A stretch of 23,976 nt of DNA from assembly GCA_022821935.1 (NCBI GenBank), contig JAJECR010000016.1, positions 1 through 23,976 of the forward strand. The letters are read 5' to 3'. Source of the stretch: Candidatus Latescibacterota bacterium. GTDB lineage: Bacteria; JAAXHH01. Shown here piece after piece: positions 1-7,678 of this stretch (the stretch's first letter is position 1; each line of letters starts with the position of its first letter). The translations under genes were made by a program, and so were the position numbers. Under the pieces are notes generated by a model. It searched no databases. It saw only the letters and a list, made by a program, of their open reading frames with translations, and was not told the origin of the DNA.

Positions 1-1000
1 GATCGATATGGTCGGCCAGCTGGGCGAGTGTGGCGGGCGGCGTGGGATTGGCCTCGTTCCAGGCGGCCATGGCTTCGGCCACCGATTCATCCGTACTGCC
101 CGGTATCGACTCGAGCCGCGCTCGCTCCTCGTTGCGCTTCACGCCGTGCAGGCGGGTTTCTTCCGAGATGTAGCCCGGCACGAAGGTGACCATGACTACC
201 CCGCCGTTTTCGGCCAGTTGTACCAGGACGTCGTCCGGGACGTTGCGCACGTGGTTGCACATGGCAAAGGACGAGGAATGGCTGAAGATGACCGGGGCCT
301 CCGATACCGCGAGGACGTCCCGCATGGCCGCCGCGGAAACGTGAGACAGGTCCGCGAGCATGCCCAGGCGGTTCATCTCCTGGATCACTTCTTCTCCGAA
401 CTTCGTCAGGCCGTCGACGCCCACGGTATCCGTGGCGGAATCGCACCAGGGAATGTTGAGGCCGTGCGTCAAGGTCATGTAGCGTACGCCCAGCCGGTAG
501 AACATGCGGAGGGCGCCGAGGGAGGAGTCGATGGAATGGCCCCCCTCAATGCCTATCATGGACGCGATTCTGCCGGCCGCGAACGCGGTTTCCACTTCGT
601 CGGCCGTCGTGGCCAGCTGGAACGTGTCCGGGTACCGCGCGATCATCTGGTAAACGATGTCGATTTGCTCAAGGGTGGCCCGCGTCGCTTCCTTGCCCTG
701 CATGGACACGGGCACGTAAACCGACCAGAACTGGCCGCCCAGCATGCCCTCGCGCAGGCGGGGAATGTCGGTGTGCAGGTCCGGTTGCGGTTCGGCGATA
801 TCCATGGCCCACACGTCGCGGTTCGCCTTCCTGCGGATCTGCCAGGGCAGGTCGTTGTGTCCGTCGATCAGTGGGACTTTTGCGTGGAGTGCTTTGGCGC
901 GTTCGACGGGGTCTTCCGGCATGGGTTCTTCCGCCGGCGCGCACACGGCGGTCAGCGCGATGAAACAAAGGCCGGTCAGCAACAGGGTGAATGATTGCAT
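1..1000 (-). CDS. Membrane dipeptidase-like protein (peptidase family M19), secreted, C-terminus cut by window edge
   Basis: Family M19 enzymes are zinc hydrolases that cleave dipeptides, often D-amino-acid-containing ones. The frame stays open from an ATG at complement(998..1000) to the left edge, so about 333 N-terminal residues are visible. The start is preceded by GGAGGAACC, a good Shine-Dalgarno site. Residues 1 to about 22 form a hydrophobic signal peptide, suggesting export. The lipobox is not convincing (TAVC), so periplasmic or secreted is likelier than lipoprotein. Metal-site motifs are visible in order: LIDGHNDLPW near residue 45 (the His-x-Asp pair), MIGIEGGHS in the middle (bridging Glu), then DLSHVS and IFSHSS (zinc histidines). 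The family usually runs 320 to 420 residues, so the missing part is the C-terminal end only. It is divergent from the next gene and has no visible operon partner in the window. Confidence 0.9.
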   Translation of the reverse strand, partial: MQSFTLLLTGLCFIALTAVCAPAEEPMPEDPVERAKALHAKVPLIDGHNDLPWQIRRKANRDVWAMDIAEPQPDLHTDIPRLREGMLGGQFWSVYVPVSMQGKEATRATLEQIDIVYQMIARYPDTFQLATTADEVETAFAAGRIASMIGIEGGHSIDSSLGALRMFYRLGVRYMTLTHGLNIPWCDSATDTVGVDGLTKFGEEVIQEMNRLGMLADLSHVSAAAMRDVLAVSEAPVIFSHSSSFAMCNHVRNVPDDVLVQLAENGGVVMVTFVPGYISEETRLHGVKRNEERARLESIPGSTDESVAEAMAAWNEANPTPPATLAQLADHID

Positions 1001-1330
1001 GGTTCCTCCGGGAGGGTACAACGCCACAGGTCGTTTGGGGTTCGCGCAGGATCGAACTTCTACTGCACAGGACAATTCGGCTGCCAGAACTTGTCCGTAT
1101 CCGATATAATCGATCTCCTCTAAAATTAACGATATTTCAATCAGGGCAAGGGATTATTGGATACCTCGACCACCGGTTTCCCGCCCTCCCCGAGGTTTGT
1201 GACGGTCCCTTCAAACAAGGCGCAAAACGGCATCGTATCATCTTCGAATTCTCATGTTGCCATTCCCCTGATCCCGCGTTACTTTTGACAGGTCGCAAGT
1301 GCCCCGATACCCCTATCCGAAGGAGTCCGC
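1001..1330. other. Divergent intergenic spacer, no gene seen
   Basis: This 330-base gap separates the M19 dipeptidase (-) from the dehydrogenase gene (+). Its only AT-rich stretch is about 1100 to 1145. A TATAAT at 1105-1110 has no acceptable -35 upstream. A TTGACA at 1285-1290 has only a poor -10 (TACCCC at 17 bp). Promoters for both genes probably lie here, but I cannot place them. The rightward gene has the ribosome site AAGGAG at 1320-1325. No RNA gene, repeat or terminator is recognised. Confidence 0.5.
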
Positions 1331-2341
1331 ATGGCTCGATTTACCATTCTCGCGCCCGGCAATCCCGACAATCCCGGTCCCAACCAGTATATCAGGGACG
1401 AACTGGAAACCATTGGCGCCGAACTCAAGATCCGTCCCTTCGGCACGCACGAGGAAATGATGGTTGAGGCTCAGGAGGTGGACGGTTTCACCCAGGGCGG
1501 CCTGACTTTTGACAGGGAACAGGTGGAATGCCTGCCTGAACGCATACGCGTCGTGGGCGCGGGCGGGATCGGCGTGGACTTCATCGACGTGGAAGCGGCC
1601 ACGGAGCGGGGCATTATCGTATACAACATACAGGGCGTGTTCGAACGGGAGGTCGCCCAACACGCCATGATGCTGCTGCTCGCGTGCGCCCGCCGGTTGA
1701 TGCCCATAAACCGGTCCATGCTCGAGGGCACCCCCGTAAGCCGGGGTACGATACAGCCGATTTACGAGCAGACGCTCGGGCTGGTTTCCTTCGGGAACAT
1801 CGGGCGGGCCATGGCCAAAATCGCCGCCGGTTTCGATCTCCGCATTATCGCCTGCGATCCCTTCGTAACCCAGGCCGACGCCGATCCCTGGGGCGTGACC
1901 ATGGTGGACCAGGAAACCCTGTTCAGGGAATCGGACTTCGTTTCATGCCATGTACCCCTGGGACCGGCGACGTATCACATCATCGGGGAGCAGGATTTCC
2001 GGAGCATGAAGCCCTCGGCATACTTCATCAATACGGGCCGCGGCAAGGTCGTGGACGAAAAGGCGCTGATCCGGGCCCTGCGGGAAGGGTGGCTCGCCGG
2101 CGCGGGGCTGGACGTGCAGGAACAGGAACCACCCGCCCCGGACAACCCGCTGCGGTCGATGGAACAGGTCGTGCTTACGCCTCACTACGCTTCGGCGTCA
2201 GTAAGGGGCGGCATCGAGCGCGCCAAGAAAGCCGGCCGACAACTGGTCAGCATCCTCAGCGGACGGTGGCCCGACGATGGCCTCGTAAACCCCGCCGTGA
2301 AGCCGCTCGCCGCCGAGAAATGGGGCATGCCCGCGGAGTGA
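1331..2341 (+). CDS. D-isomer specific 2-hydroxyacid dehydrogenase, NAD-dependent (phosphoglycerate dehydrogenase/CtBP-like)
   Basis: Predicted cytosolic NAD(P)-linked oxidoreductase that interconverts a 2-hydroxyacid and a 2-ketoacid; the substrate cannot be read from sequence. It has 336 residues, the normal size for the catalytic core without an ACT domain. The N-terminal substrate-binding lobe carries VGAGGIGVDFID at about 75-86. The nucleotide-binding fold starts at GLVSFGNIGRA (150-160) and ends its second strand in an Asp (ACDPF), favouring NAD. The catalytic triad is visible: Arg237 in INTGRGK, Glu in GLDVQEQEP (about 264-266) and His285 in LTPHYAS. AAGGAG lies 5 bases before the ATG. 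The HAD gene follows 23 bases downstream, so the two are probably co-transcribed. The absence of an ACT domain argues against a classical feedback-regulated SerA. Confidence 0.88.
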   Translation: MARFTILAPGNPDNPGPNQYIRDELETIGAELKIRPFGTHEEMMVEAQEVDGFTQGGLTFDREQVECLPERIRVVGAGGIGVDFIDVEAATERGIIVYNIQGVFEREVAQHAMMLLLACARRLMPINRSMLEGTPVSRGTIQPIYEQTLGLVSFGNIGRAMAKIAAGFDLRIIACDPFVTQADADPWGVTMVDQETLFRESDFVSCHVPLGPATYHIIGEQDFRSMKPSAYFINTGRGKVVDEKALIRALREGWLAGAGLDVQEQEPPAPDNPLRSMEQVVLTPHYASASVRGGIERAKKAGRQLVSILSGRWPDDGLVNPAVKPLAAEKWGMPAE

Positions 2342-2364
2342 CGAGGCGGCGGTACGGATCAACC

Positions 2365-3072
2365 ATGTTCTACGACACCGTGATCTTCGATGCCGCGGGT
2401 ACGCTCGTCGGCAGGGACTCTCCGGATTTCTTCGAGGAGTTCTTCGTCGTCGCGGCCGCGGAACTCGGAACGCCGGTAACGCTGGATCAGGTAAAATCGG
2501 CGCTGGCGAAGACCATGGAGGAGGAACCCCGGTTCCGAAAGCGTGAAGGCCGCATGAGCACGCCGGAACAGACGCGGCGGTACTTTCTGGATCTCTACGC
2601 CCATGTGTTTAATACGGCGGGCATAGAGGGCGATCTCCTGCCCGGTTTGCGGAAGTACTACGACCGGTTCCAGGACGGCAGGTACCTGGACGTTTATGGC
2701 GACGTCCGGCCCACGCTGGAAAAACTACGGGGCCTCGGCGTGCGCCTCGGCGTGCTGTCGAACTGGTCGGAACACCTTTCCCTCGTCCTGGAACGGCACG
2801 ACCTGGAACGGTACTTCTCCTTCCTCGTCGTTTCGGCCGAAGCCGGTTGCGAAAAGCCCGACGAGCGTATCTTTCGCATGGCTATCGATCGCGCGGAAAC
2901 GCCCCTCGACCGGATCCTGTACATCGGGGACTACCCGGAGGAGGACATCCTGCCCGCGGAACGGGTCGGCCTGGACGCCCTCCTCATCGACCGCTATGAC
3001 AAGTATGGACGCTATCGACTGCCCTCCATCCGGCGGCTGACGGACATGCCAGGGCTAATAGGCCTGTCGTAA
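2365..3072 (+). CDS. HAD superfamily hydrolase, REG-2-like
   Basis: Small cytosolic phosphatase-type HAD protein of 235 residues. The ATG at 2365 was chosen because the Pfam-like core begins at once with FYDTVIFDAAGTLVG; the same frame stays open far upstream but only as an out-of-frame read of the dehydrogenase gene. Motif I is IFDAAGTL: the nucleophile Asp is present, but the Asp usually two residues later is Ala, as is common in the REG-2-like branch. Motif II is VLSNWS, motif III Lys lies in CEKPDERIF, and motif IV is YIGDYPEED. A helical cap lies at about residues 20-90. The Shine-Dalgarno site is weak (GAGGCGG, distant), which fits coupling to the gene 23 bases upstream. The substrate is unknown, perhaps a phosphorylated metabolite related to the neighbouring dehydrogenase. 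Confidence 0.85.
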   Translation: MFYDTVIFDAAGTLVGRDSPDFFEEFFVVAAAELGTPVTLDQVKSALAKTMEEEPRFRKREGRMSTPEQTRRYFLDLYAHVFNTAGIEGDLLPGLRKYYDRFQDGRYLDVYGDVRPTLEKLRGLGVRLGVLSNWSEHLSLVLERHDLERYFSFLVVSAEAGCEKPDERIFRMAIDRAETPLDRILYIGDYPEEDILPAERVGLDALLIDRYDKYGRYRLPSIRRLTDMPGLIGLS

Positions 3073-3082
3073 GGGACGCATC

Positions 3083-3187
3083 ATGAAGGACGCGGCAAGG
3101 ACAGAGGAAGCGCCGTCCCGGCTTAAGAGTCAGCCATGTTGGATGCGGCATGAACGAAGAGGCATCATGAAGGAAGACGAATCATGA
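3083..3187 (+). CDS. Possible 34-residue ORF overlapping the next start by ATGA
   Basis: An ATG at 3083, with AGGGA about 7 bases upstream, opens a 34-codon frame. It ends in a TGA whose first two bases belong to the ATG of the following oxidoreductase gene (ATGA, 3184-3187). The peptide begins MKDAARTEEAP and is charged, with no membrane segment. An internal in-frame ATG at 3167 repeats the same local sequence (GCATCATGAAGGA at 3078-3090 and 3162-3174, 84 bases apart). The perfect stop/start overlap is the kind seen in translational coupling. A chance frame in a spacer is equally possible, since only 34 codons are open. I recognise no family. Confidence 0.25.
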   Translation: MKDAARTEEAPSRLKSQPCWMRHERRGIMKEDES

Positions 3188-4425
3188 GCGGCCAGCCGAT
3201 CCGCGTGGGCGTGGTGGGCGTAGGGCGCGGCAAGAGTTTCGCGCAGAGCGCGTCCGGCGCCGTGGGCATGCAGCTCGTCGCGCTGTGCGACATCTGGGAG
3301 GAGCGGCTGCGCGAACTGGCCGGAGACCTTTCCGTCGCCGCGTACACCGACTACGATGAATTCCTCGCCCACGACATGGACGCCGTCGTCCTGGCCAACT
3401 ACTTTCACGAACACGCGCCCTTCGCCATAAAGGCCCTGCGGACGGGCAGGCACGTCATGAGCGAGACGGCCTCGAACGCCACCCTGGCCGAGGGGGTCGC
3501 GCTCTGCCGCGCCGTGGAGGAGTCCGGCCTGATCTACATGCTGGCCGAGAACTACCCATACACCGTCTTCAACCAGGAGATGCACCGGCTCTACCGCGCG
3601 GGAGAGATCGGCGAGGTAACCTACGCCGAGGGCGAGTACAACCACCCCATGGCCCGGGACGACAGCCTGCGCCTTTCGCCGGGTTTCGAACACTGGAGGG
3701 CGTGGATTCCTTCCACCTATTACTGCACCCACGCCCTGGCCCCGCTGGTCTACATAACCGGTACGCGGTCGGTCAGCGTCAATGCCCTTTCAATCGACCG
3801 TCCCACGCGGACCCTGACCCTCAGGCGGGGAGATCCCGGATCCGTCATCCTGTGCCGCATGGACAATGGCGCGGTCTTTCGCGTCTTCGGGCTGAGTATG
3901 CCCGGCCACAGCAACTGGTACCGTCTGCACGGCGAACGGGGCGCCATGGAGATCACGCGGGGACCCGGCTACTTCGGACCGGGAGAGGTGCGGGTGTGGC
4001 ATGAGCCGTGGCACCTGGAACCCGGCGAGGAGGCGGAACGGGTCTATAAACCGGACTGGCCCGAACACGGCGATCTCGCGCGCCAGGCCGGTCACGGCGG
4101 GGGAGACTTCTGGACCAGCTTCCACTTCGCCCGGGCCATCCGTTCGGGGGAACAGCCCTTCCTGGACGTGTACCGCGGCGTGGCCATGTCCTCCGTCGGC
4201 ATTCTGGCCTGGAAAAGCGCGCTGGAGGACGGACGCCCCTTCGAAGTGCCCGATTTCAGGGACGAGTCCGCCCGGAAATCCCTGGAAGACGACCACTGGT
4301 CGCCCTGGCCCGGACATGCCGGACCGGGACAGCCGCCGCCCAGTATTCGCGGCCGTCGAGATCTGGATCCGGAGCACGTTCGGTACGCCCAGCGCATATG
4401 GAAGGATATGGGTTACGAAGGGTAA
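3184..4425 (+). CDS. Gfo/Idh/MocA family oxidoreductase
   Basis: Predicted NAD(P)-dependent sugar or cyclitol oxidoreductase of 413 residues; the substrate is not readable. The N-terminal Rossmann fold shows IRVGVVGVGRG (residues 6-16). The second domain begins around residue 125 and contains AGEIGEVTYAEGEY, a typical family segment. The usual EKP motif, whose Lys is catalytic, reads HVMSETASN (about 90-98), so that Lys is replaced by Thr. The downstream His region reads STYYCTHALAPL. The variant could be a non-canonical or catalytically altered subgroup. The ATG at 3184 has GGAAG a few bases upstream and overlaps the stop of a possible 34-aa ORF. It is probably the last gene of the rightward group; a GC hairpin at 4448-4468 follows but lacks a T-tract. 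Confidence 0.85.
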   Translation: MSGQPIRVGVVGVGRGKSFAQSASGAVGMQLVALCDIWEERLRELAGDLSVAAYTDYDEFLAHDMDAVVLANYFHEHAPFAIKALRTGRHVMSETASNATLAEGVALCRAVEESGLIYMLAENYPYTVFNQEMHRLYRAGEIGEVTYAEGEYNHPMARDDSLRLSPGFEHWRAWIPSTYYCTHALAPLVYITGTRSVSVNALSIDRPTRTLTLRRGDPGSVILCRMDNGAVFRVFGLSMPGHSNWYRLHGERGAMEITRGPGYFGPGEVRVWHEPWHLEPGEEAERVYKPDWPEHGDLARQAGHGGGDFWTSFHFARAIRSGEQPFLDVYRGVAMSSVGILAWKSALEDGRPFEVPDFRDESARKSLEDDHWSPWPGHAGPGQPPPSIRGRRDLDPEHVRYAQRIWKDMGYEG

Positions 4426-4432
4426 AAAAGGC

Positions 4433-4461
4433 TTGCGTTACGAGGTCCCGCCCCGTATTTT
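4433..4461 (+). promoter_or_regulatory. Candidate sigma70 promoter for tRNA-Glu
   Basis: TTGCGT at 4433-4438 and TATTTT at 4456-4461 are separated by 17 bp. The expected start, near 4468, is about 15 bases before the mature tRNA 5' end. The elements match consensus in 3/6 and 4/6 positions, so this rests mainly on spacing and position. A small hairpin (4448-4453 with 4463-4468) overlaps it. Confidence 0.4.
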
Positions 4462-4482
4462 AGGGCGGCTTTGGAAGCACGC

Positions 4483-4557
4483 GACCCCATCGTCTAGCCT
4501 GGCCAAGGACACCGCCCTTTCACGGCGGCAACACGGGTTCAAATCCCGTTGGGGTCA
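4483..4557 (+). tRNA. tRNA-Glu (anticodon UUC)
   Basis: A complete 75-base cloverleaf is visible. The acceptor stem is GACCCCA (4483-4489) paired with TGGGGTC (4550-4556). The D-arm begins GTCTAGCC. The anticodon arm is CCGCC-CTTTCAC-GGCGG with anticodon TTC. The T-arm is ACGGG-TTCAAAT-CCCGT. The D-arm to anticodon region closely matches the Escherichia coli tRNA-Glu, including AGGACACCGCCCTTTCACGG. The discriminator base is A and the CCA tail is not encoded, so CCA must be added by the nucleotidyltransferase. A promoter-like element lies just upstream and a strong terminator just downstream, so it looks like a single-gene transcription unit. Confidence 0.97.
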
Positions 4558-4581
4558 TTCCACACAAACGTAGCGGATTCA

Positions 4582-4614
4582 GGGGGTTGCGCGGACGCGC
4601 GACCCCCTTTTGTT
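4582..4614 (+). terminator. Rho-independent terminator after tRNA-Glu
   Basis: An 11-bp stem (GGGGGTTGCGC, 4582-4592, with GCGCGACCCCC, 4597-4607, one G-U pair) closes a GGAC tetraloop and is followed by TTTTGTT (4608-4614). It ends the tRNA unit and also lies just beyond the 3' end of the convergent substrate-binding protein gene. Confidence 0.88.
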
Positions 4615-4649
4615 GTCCAGGCGTGTCATGTCGTCCAGGCCCGCCCGGC

Positions 4650-5933
4650 TTAGTGTACGAACGGAACCGTCTGGATGACTTCGATGGTGCCGGCGGGGGT
4701 GAATTGCCAGACCGCCACGAAACCCGTCGCGAGATCGCCGTTCTCGTCCCAGTCCAGGGGCATGGCCGCGCCTTCGTAGTTGATCGCGCCGCCGTCGGCC
4801 AGGATGCGTAACCCGTTCGCGATGCTGCTTGCCTCGGCAATAACGAGTTCACCGGGGGGTCTTCCGATGGTACGAAGCTGGTTTCGGATGGCCGCTCCAT
4901 CCAGACTGTCCGCCGCCTGGGCCGCGAGGGCCAGGGCCACGGTCGCGTCATACGTCTGCTTCACATAGGGGAACGGAGGTGGGTTGCCATAGGTGCTCTT
5001 GTACCCGTTTTCCCAGGCCAGCGCCGAAGGCGTGTCCTGCGCGGAGCCGGGCGATGTACCGATCATTCCGGCGAGGTGCTCCGGACCGATTGAACGGACC
5101 AGGTCCAGGCTGCGGCCGGTGGGGCCGAAGATGAACACTTTGTAGAGGTCGTGGTCCAGCGCTTCGCGCACCATGGTTTCCTGGTTGGGCTGAAAAGCGA
5201 GGACGACCAGCGCCTGCGTGTCTTCGAGGACGCCTTTGCTTTCTTTCAGTTCATCCACAAAGGTCGTCTTTTCGGGATCCGCAGCGACCCTGATGAGCTT
5301 ACCCTCCCACGCATTCTCGAAAGCGTCCGCGATGCCCCGGCCCCAGACGTCGTCGCGGTAGATCATGCCCACGTTGCCATATCCCTGTTCCAGCGTGATC
5401 TTCGCGAGGACCGGACCCTGGTCCTGGTCGGACAGGGTGGTGCGGAACAGGAAGTCGTTATCCATGGCGGTCGTCAGCATGGGAGAAGAAGAGGCCGGCG
5501 AGATCATGGGAATGCCGGCATCCGCGATCACGTCCTCCATAACGGCAAGCGTCGAGGAACTTGCCCAGGCGCCCACGATCCCATGGACCTCCCTATCTTC
5601 GACGAGGTCCTTCGCCTCGGATACCGCGGTTTCCCGGTCCAGCTCCGTATCGGCCACCACGCCCTCGACCGGCACGCCGTGCACGCCCTCCTCGTTGAGA
5701 TGCGCGATCGCCATTTCGAATCCCCGCCGCATGAGTACGCCGTGTTCCGATCCGCCCGCGGACAAATCAATCAACAGGCCGATCTTGAGCGCGGGTCTTG
5801 CCACCGGCTCCATCGGTTCCGGCGGCTCCGGCGCTACCGGGTCCTTCTTGCCGCACGCCAGCATTACCAGGAGTACCAGGACGATCGCCGCCCATGGTAC
5901 CGTAGAGCATAACGTTCCTCGCATTTCACGCAT
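4650..5933 (-). CDS. Branched-chain amino-acid-type ABC transporter substrate-binding lipoprotein
   Basis: A periplasmic binding protein of the Peripla_BP_6/LivJ class, predicted to capture an amino acid or similar small solute. The ATG at complement(5931..5933) is preferred over the one six bases upstream, because AGGAGG (5941-5946) lies 7 bases before it but only 1 base before the upstream ATG; this gives 427 residues. The signal peptide has a hydrophobic core AAIVLVLLVMLAC ending in a likely lipidated Cys. A Pro/Glu-rich linker (APEPPEPMEP) follows, then the mature fold from LKIGLLIDLS. Family features include GVPVEGVVADTE, HGIVGAWASSST (ligand-site Ser/Thr) and GNVGMIYRDDVWG. No permease or ATPase gene lies beside it, so it either borrows a transporter or serves as a sensor. 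The gene ends next to the tRNA terminator, which may act on it bidirectionally. Confidence 0.9.
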   Translation of the reverse strand: MREMRGTLCSTVPWAAIVLVLLVMLACGKKDPVAPEPPEPMEPVARPALKIGLLIDLSAGGSEHGVLMRRGFEMAIAHLNEEGVHGVPVEGVVADTELDRETAVSEAKDLVEDREVHGIVGAWASSSTLAVMEDVIADAGIPMISPASSSPMLTTAMDNDFLFRTTLSDQDQGPVLAKITLEQGYGNVGMIYRDDVWGRGIADAFENAWEGKLIRVAADPEKTTFVDELKESKGVLEDTQALVVLAFQPNQETMVREALDHDLYKVFIFGPTGRSLDLVRSIGPEHLAGMIGTSPGSAQDTPSALAWENGYKSTYGNPPPFPYVKQTYDATVALALAAQAADSLDGAAIRNQLRTIGRPPGELVIAEASSIANGLRILADGGAINYEGAAMPLDWDENGDLATGFVAVWQFTPAGTIEVIQTVPFVH

Positions 5934-6008
5934 CTTCATGCCTCCTGCTCAACACGGCCCATCCCGTCAAGTAGGTCCGATTCCGGGTTGCGGATTCGTG
6001 ACAGAATA

Positions 6009-6037
6009 GATATACAGCGAACCGTTTGTCCTGTCAT
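6009..6037 (-). promoter_or_regulatory. Candidate promoter for the substrate-binding protein gene
   Basis: On the minus strand ATGACA (6037-6032) and TATATC (6014-6009) are 17 bp apart. A start near 6002 would give a leader of about 70 bases. Each element deviates from consensus, so support is moderate to weak. Confidence 0.35.
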
Positions 6038-6099
6038 CCCTTTTCTTATCTGTCGCGCAGACAACGACTTGGGCACTCATCGCCCCCGGGTGAATTGCC

Positions 6100-6128
6100 T
6101 TGCCGCTCCCCTCCTGCAAACGTACATT
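6100..6128 (+). promoter_or_regulatory. Candidate promoter giving a leaderless MATE mRNA
   Basis: TTGCCG (6100-6105) and TACATT (6123-6128) are separated by 17 bp. The ATG of the MATE gene begins at 6136, 8 bases after the -10, exactly where transcription would be expected to start. No Shine-Dalgarno sequence precedes that ATG. The combination is the usual pattern of a leaderless transcript, but it is inferred from sequence only. Confidence 0.4.
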
Positions 6129-6135
6129 ACAGGCC

Positions 6136-7521
6136 ATGCCCGACCATGCTGCCGTTTCCCCGAAACCGGCCGACGAAGAGATCCCGCCTTCCCAGGTTCT
6201 CCGTCATGTCTGGGCCATCGCCTGGCCCGTTGTCGTCGCTTCGCTGATCGACGCCACCGAAGGTCTCGTTGACATCTATTTCGTGGGATTCCTCGGCCCC
6301 GCGGCGATCTCCGCCATCGGCATGAGCCGGCAGATCGTATTCATCGTCATGGTCATGGCCATTTCGATCACGGGCGGAACGCGGACGCTGGTAGCCCAGT
6401 ACTACGGGGCGGGCAGGCACGGCGACGTGAGCCGGACCGGCCAGCAGGCGATCCTGATGGGGACGTACCTGGCCCTGGGCCTCGCAGTCGTCAGTATCGT
6501 GCTCACCCGGCCCGCGCTGGTCCTTCTCGGCGCTCCGGAAGAAGTGCTCACCCACGGCATCCTCTTCCTGAGACTCTACTTCGCCGGCATGATCTTCATG
6601 ATTCTCAACTACGTCATGAGCGCCATCTTCGGGGGCGTCGGCGATACCCGCACACCCCTCAAGATATCCGTAATCGTCATAATCGTGAAATGCGCGATCT
6701 CTTACGGGTTCATCTTCGGGACCTGGGGACTGCCCGCGCTGGGCGTGGCCGGCGCGGCCGTGGGCATGATCGTCTCCCGGCTGGCCGGGTGCGTAATCGG
6801 CCTCGCGATCCTGGTCCGGGGCCGCGGACAGGTACGTCTTTCCCGCAACTGGCGCTTACGACCAGACTGGAGCATCATGTCCCGCATGCTGGATATCGGT
6901 CTTCCCTCCGGCGCGTCCGGCTTCTTCCGCAACGGCGCGCGCGTGCTCCTCTACCGGGTGGTATCGGGGGTAAGCCGCCCGACGGCCGCCATCGCGGCCC
7001 TGACCATGGGGTTTCAGATCCGGCTCTTCGCGATCATGCCCGCCCTGGCCTTCTCCGTCGCGGCGACCTCCCTGGTCGGACAGCGGCTGGGCGGCCGCCA
7101 GATCCGGTCTGCCGAACAGTACGGGGGACAGACCATCCTGCTCTGCATGGTCCTGATCGTGGCGGGTTCGGCCGTGATCTGGCTGTTCGCCAACGGGATC
7201 TCGGCCATCTTCACGGCGGATGAAACGGTCCTCGGCATGAGTACCGTCATGTTGCGCTTCTTCGCCATCGCCCAGGTTTTCTCCGCGCTGTCCATCGTGG
7301 CCAGCGGTGTGCTGGCCGGTGGCGGCGAGACCCGCCCGTCCCTCTACTACACGCTGATCTCCCAGTGGGGCATCATGCTGGTGTTCGCCTACGTCCTGGC
7401 CTTTCCCCTCGGTCTGGATGTGACGGGCATCTGGATCGCGTGGCTCGCCGCGGCCGTATTGCAGGGTCTGCTCACCCTGAGACGCTTCTTCAAGGGAACC
7501 TGGAAAAGAGCGGTGGTCTGA
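6136..7521 (+). CDS. MATE family multidrug/metabolite exporter
   Basis: An inner-membrane antiporter of 461 residues, predicted to export drugs or metabolites in exchange for H+ or Na+. The protein is almost entirely hydrophobic, with about 12 membrane segments in two homologous halves. The first half starts at VLRHVWAIAWPVVVASLID and carries YFVGFLGPAAISAIG, the typical MATE segment after helix 1. The second half starts near MLDIGLPSGASGFFRNG. The ATG at 6136 is chosen over an in-frame TTG at 6100 because the intervening 12 codons overlap a promoter-like element and do not resemble the family. It is divergent from the binding-protein gene and convergent with rpe. The 157 bases after it hold a 12-bp palindrome (GATCCCGGGATC, 7669-7680) but no clear terminator. 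Confidence 0.92.
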   Translation: MPDHAAVSPKPADEEIPPSQVLRHVWAIAWPVVVASLIDATEGLVDIYFVGFLGPAAISAIGMSRQIVFIVMVMAISITGGTRTLVAQYYGAGRHGDVSRTGQQAILMGTYLALGLAVVSIVLTRPALVLLGAPEEVLTHGILFLRLYFAGMIFMILNYVMSAIFGGVGDTRTPLKISVIVIIVKCAISYGFIFGTWGLPALGVAGAAVGMIVSRLAGCVIGLAILVRGRGQVRLSRNWRLRPDWSIMSRMLDIGLPSGASGFFRNGARVLLYRVVSGVSRPTAAIAALTMGFQIRLFAIMPALAFSVAATSLVGQRLGGRQIRSAEQYGGQTILLCMVLIVAGSAVIWLFANGISAIFTADETVLGMSTVMLRFFAIAQVFSALSIVASGVLAGGGETRPSLYYTLISQWGIMLVFAYVLAFPLGLDVTGIWIAWLAAAVLQGLLTLRRFFKGTWKRAVV

Positions 7522-7678
7522 CGGAGCGACTGCAATGGCCGGGAACGTGGACAGGAAGTATGGAGGTACGGGGGCTGGCGGTCCGGAAAAGGACTATCGA
7601 CCCGGGAGATTCCGATCTGCGCGACGCCGGGAGGTCCCGAATTACGAACCGCCGGGCTGTACATCGACGATCCCGGGA

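Noticed and set aside
1105..1110. TATAAT as a -10 element for the dehydrogenase gene
   Set aside because: No -35-like hexamer at 16-18 bp upstream, and it would give a leader over 200 bases.
1285..1313. TTGACA with a -10 before the dehydrogenase gene
   Set aside because: The -35 is perfect, but the best -10 at proper spacing is TACCCC, too poor to call.
1684..2364. Upstream extension of the HAD gene's frame
   Set aside because: It overlaps the dehydrogenase in another frame and has no family likeness; the HAD fold begins at 2365.
4448..4468. Terminator for the Gfo/Idh/MocA gene
   Set aside because: A 6-bp GC stem with a 9-base loop but no T-tract, overlapping the candidate tRNA promoter.
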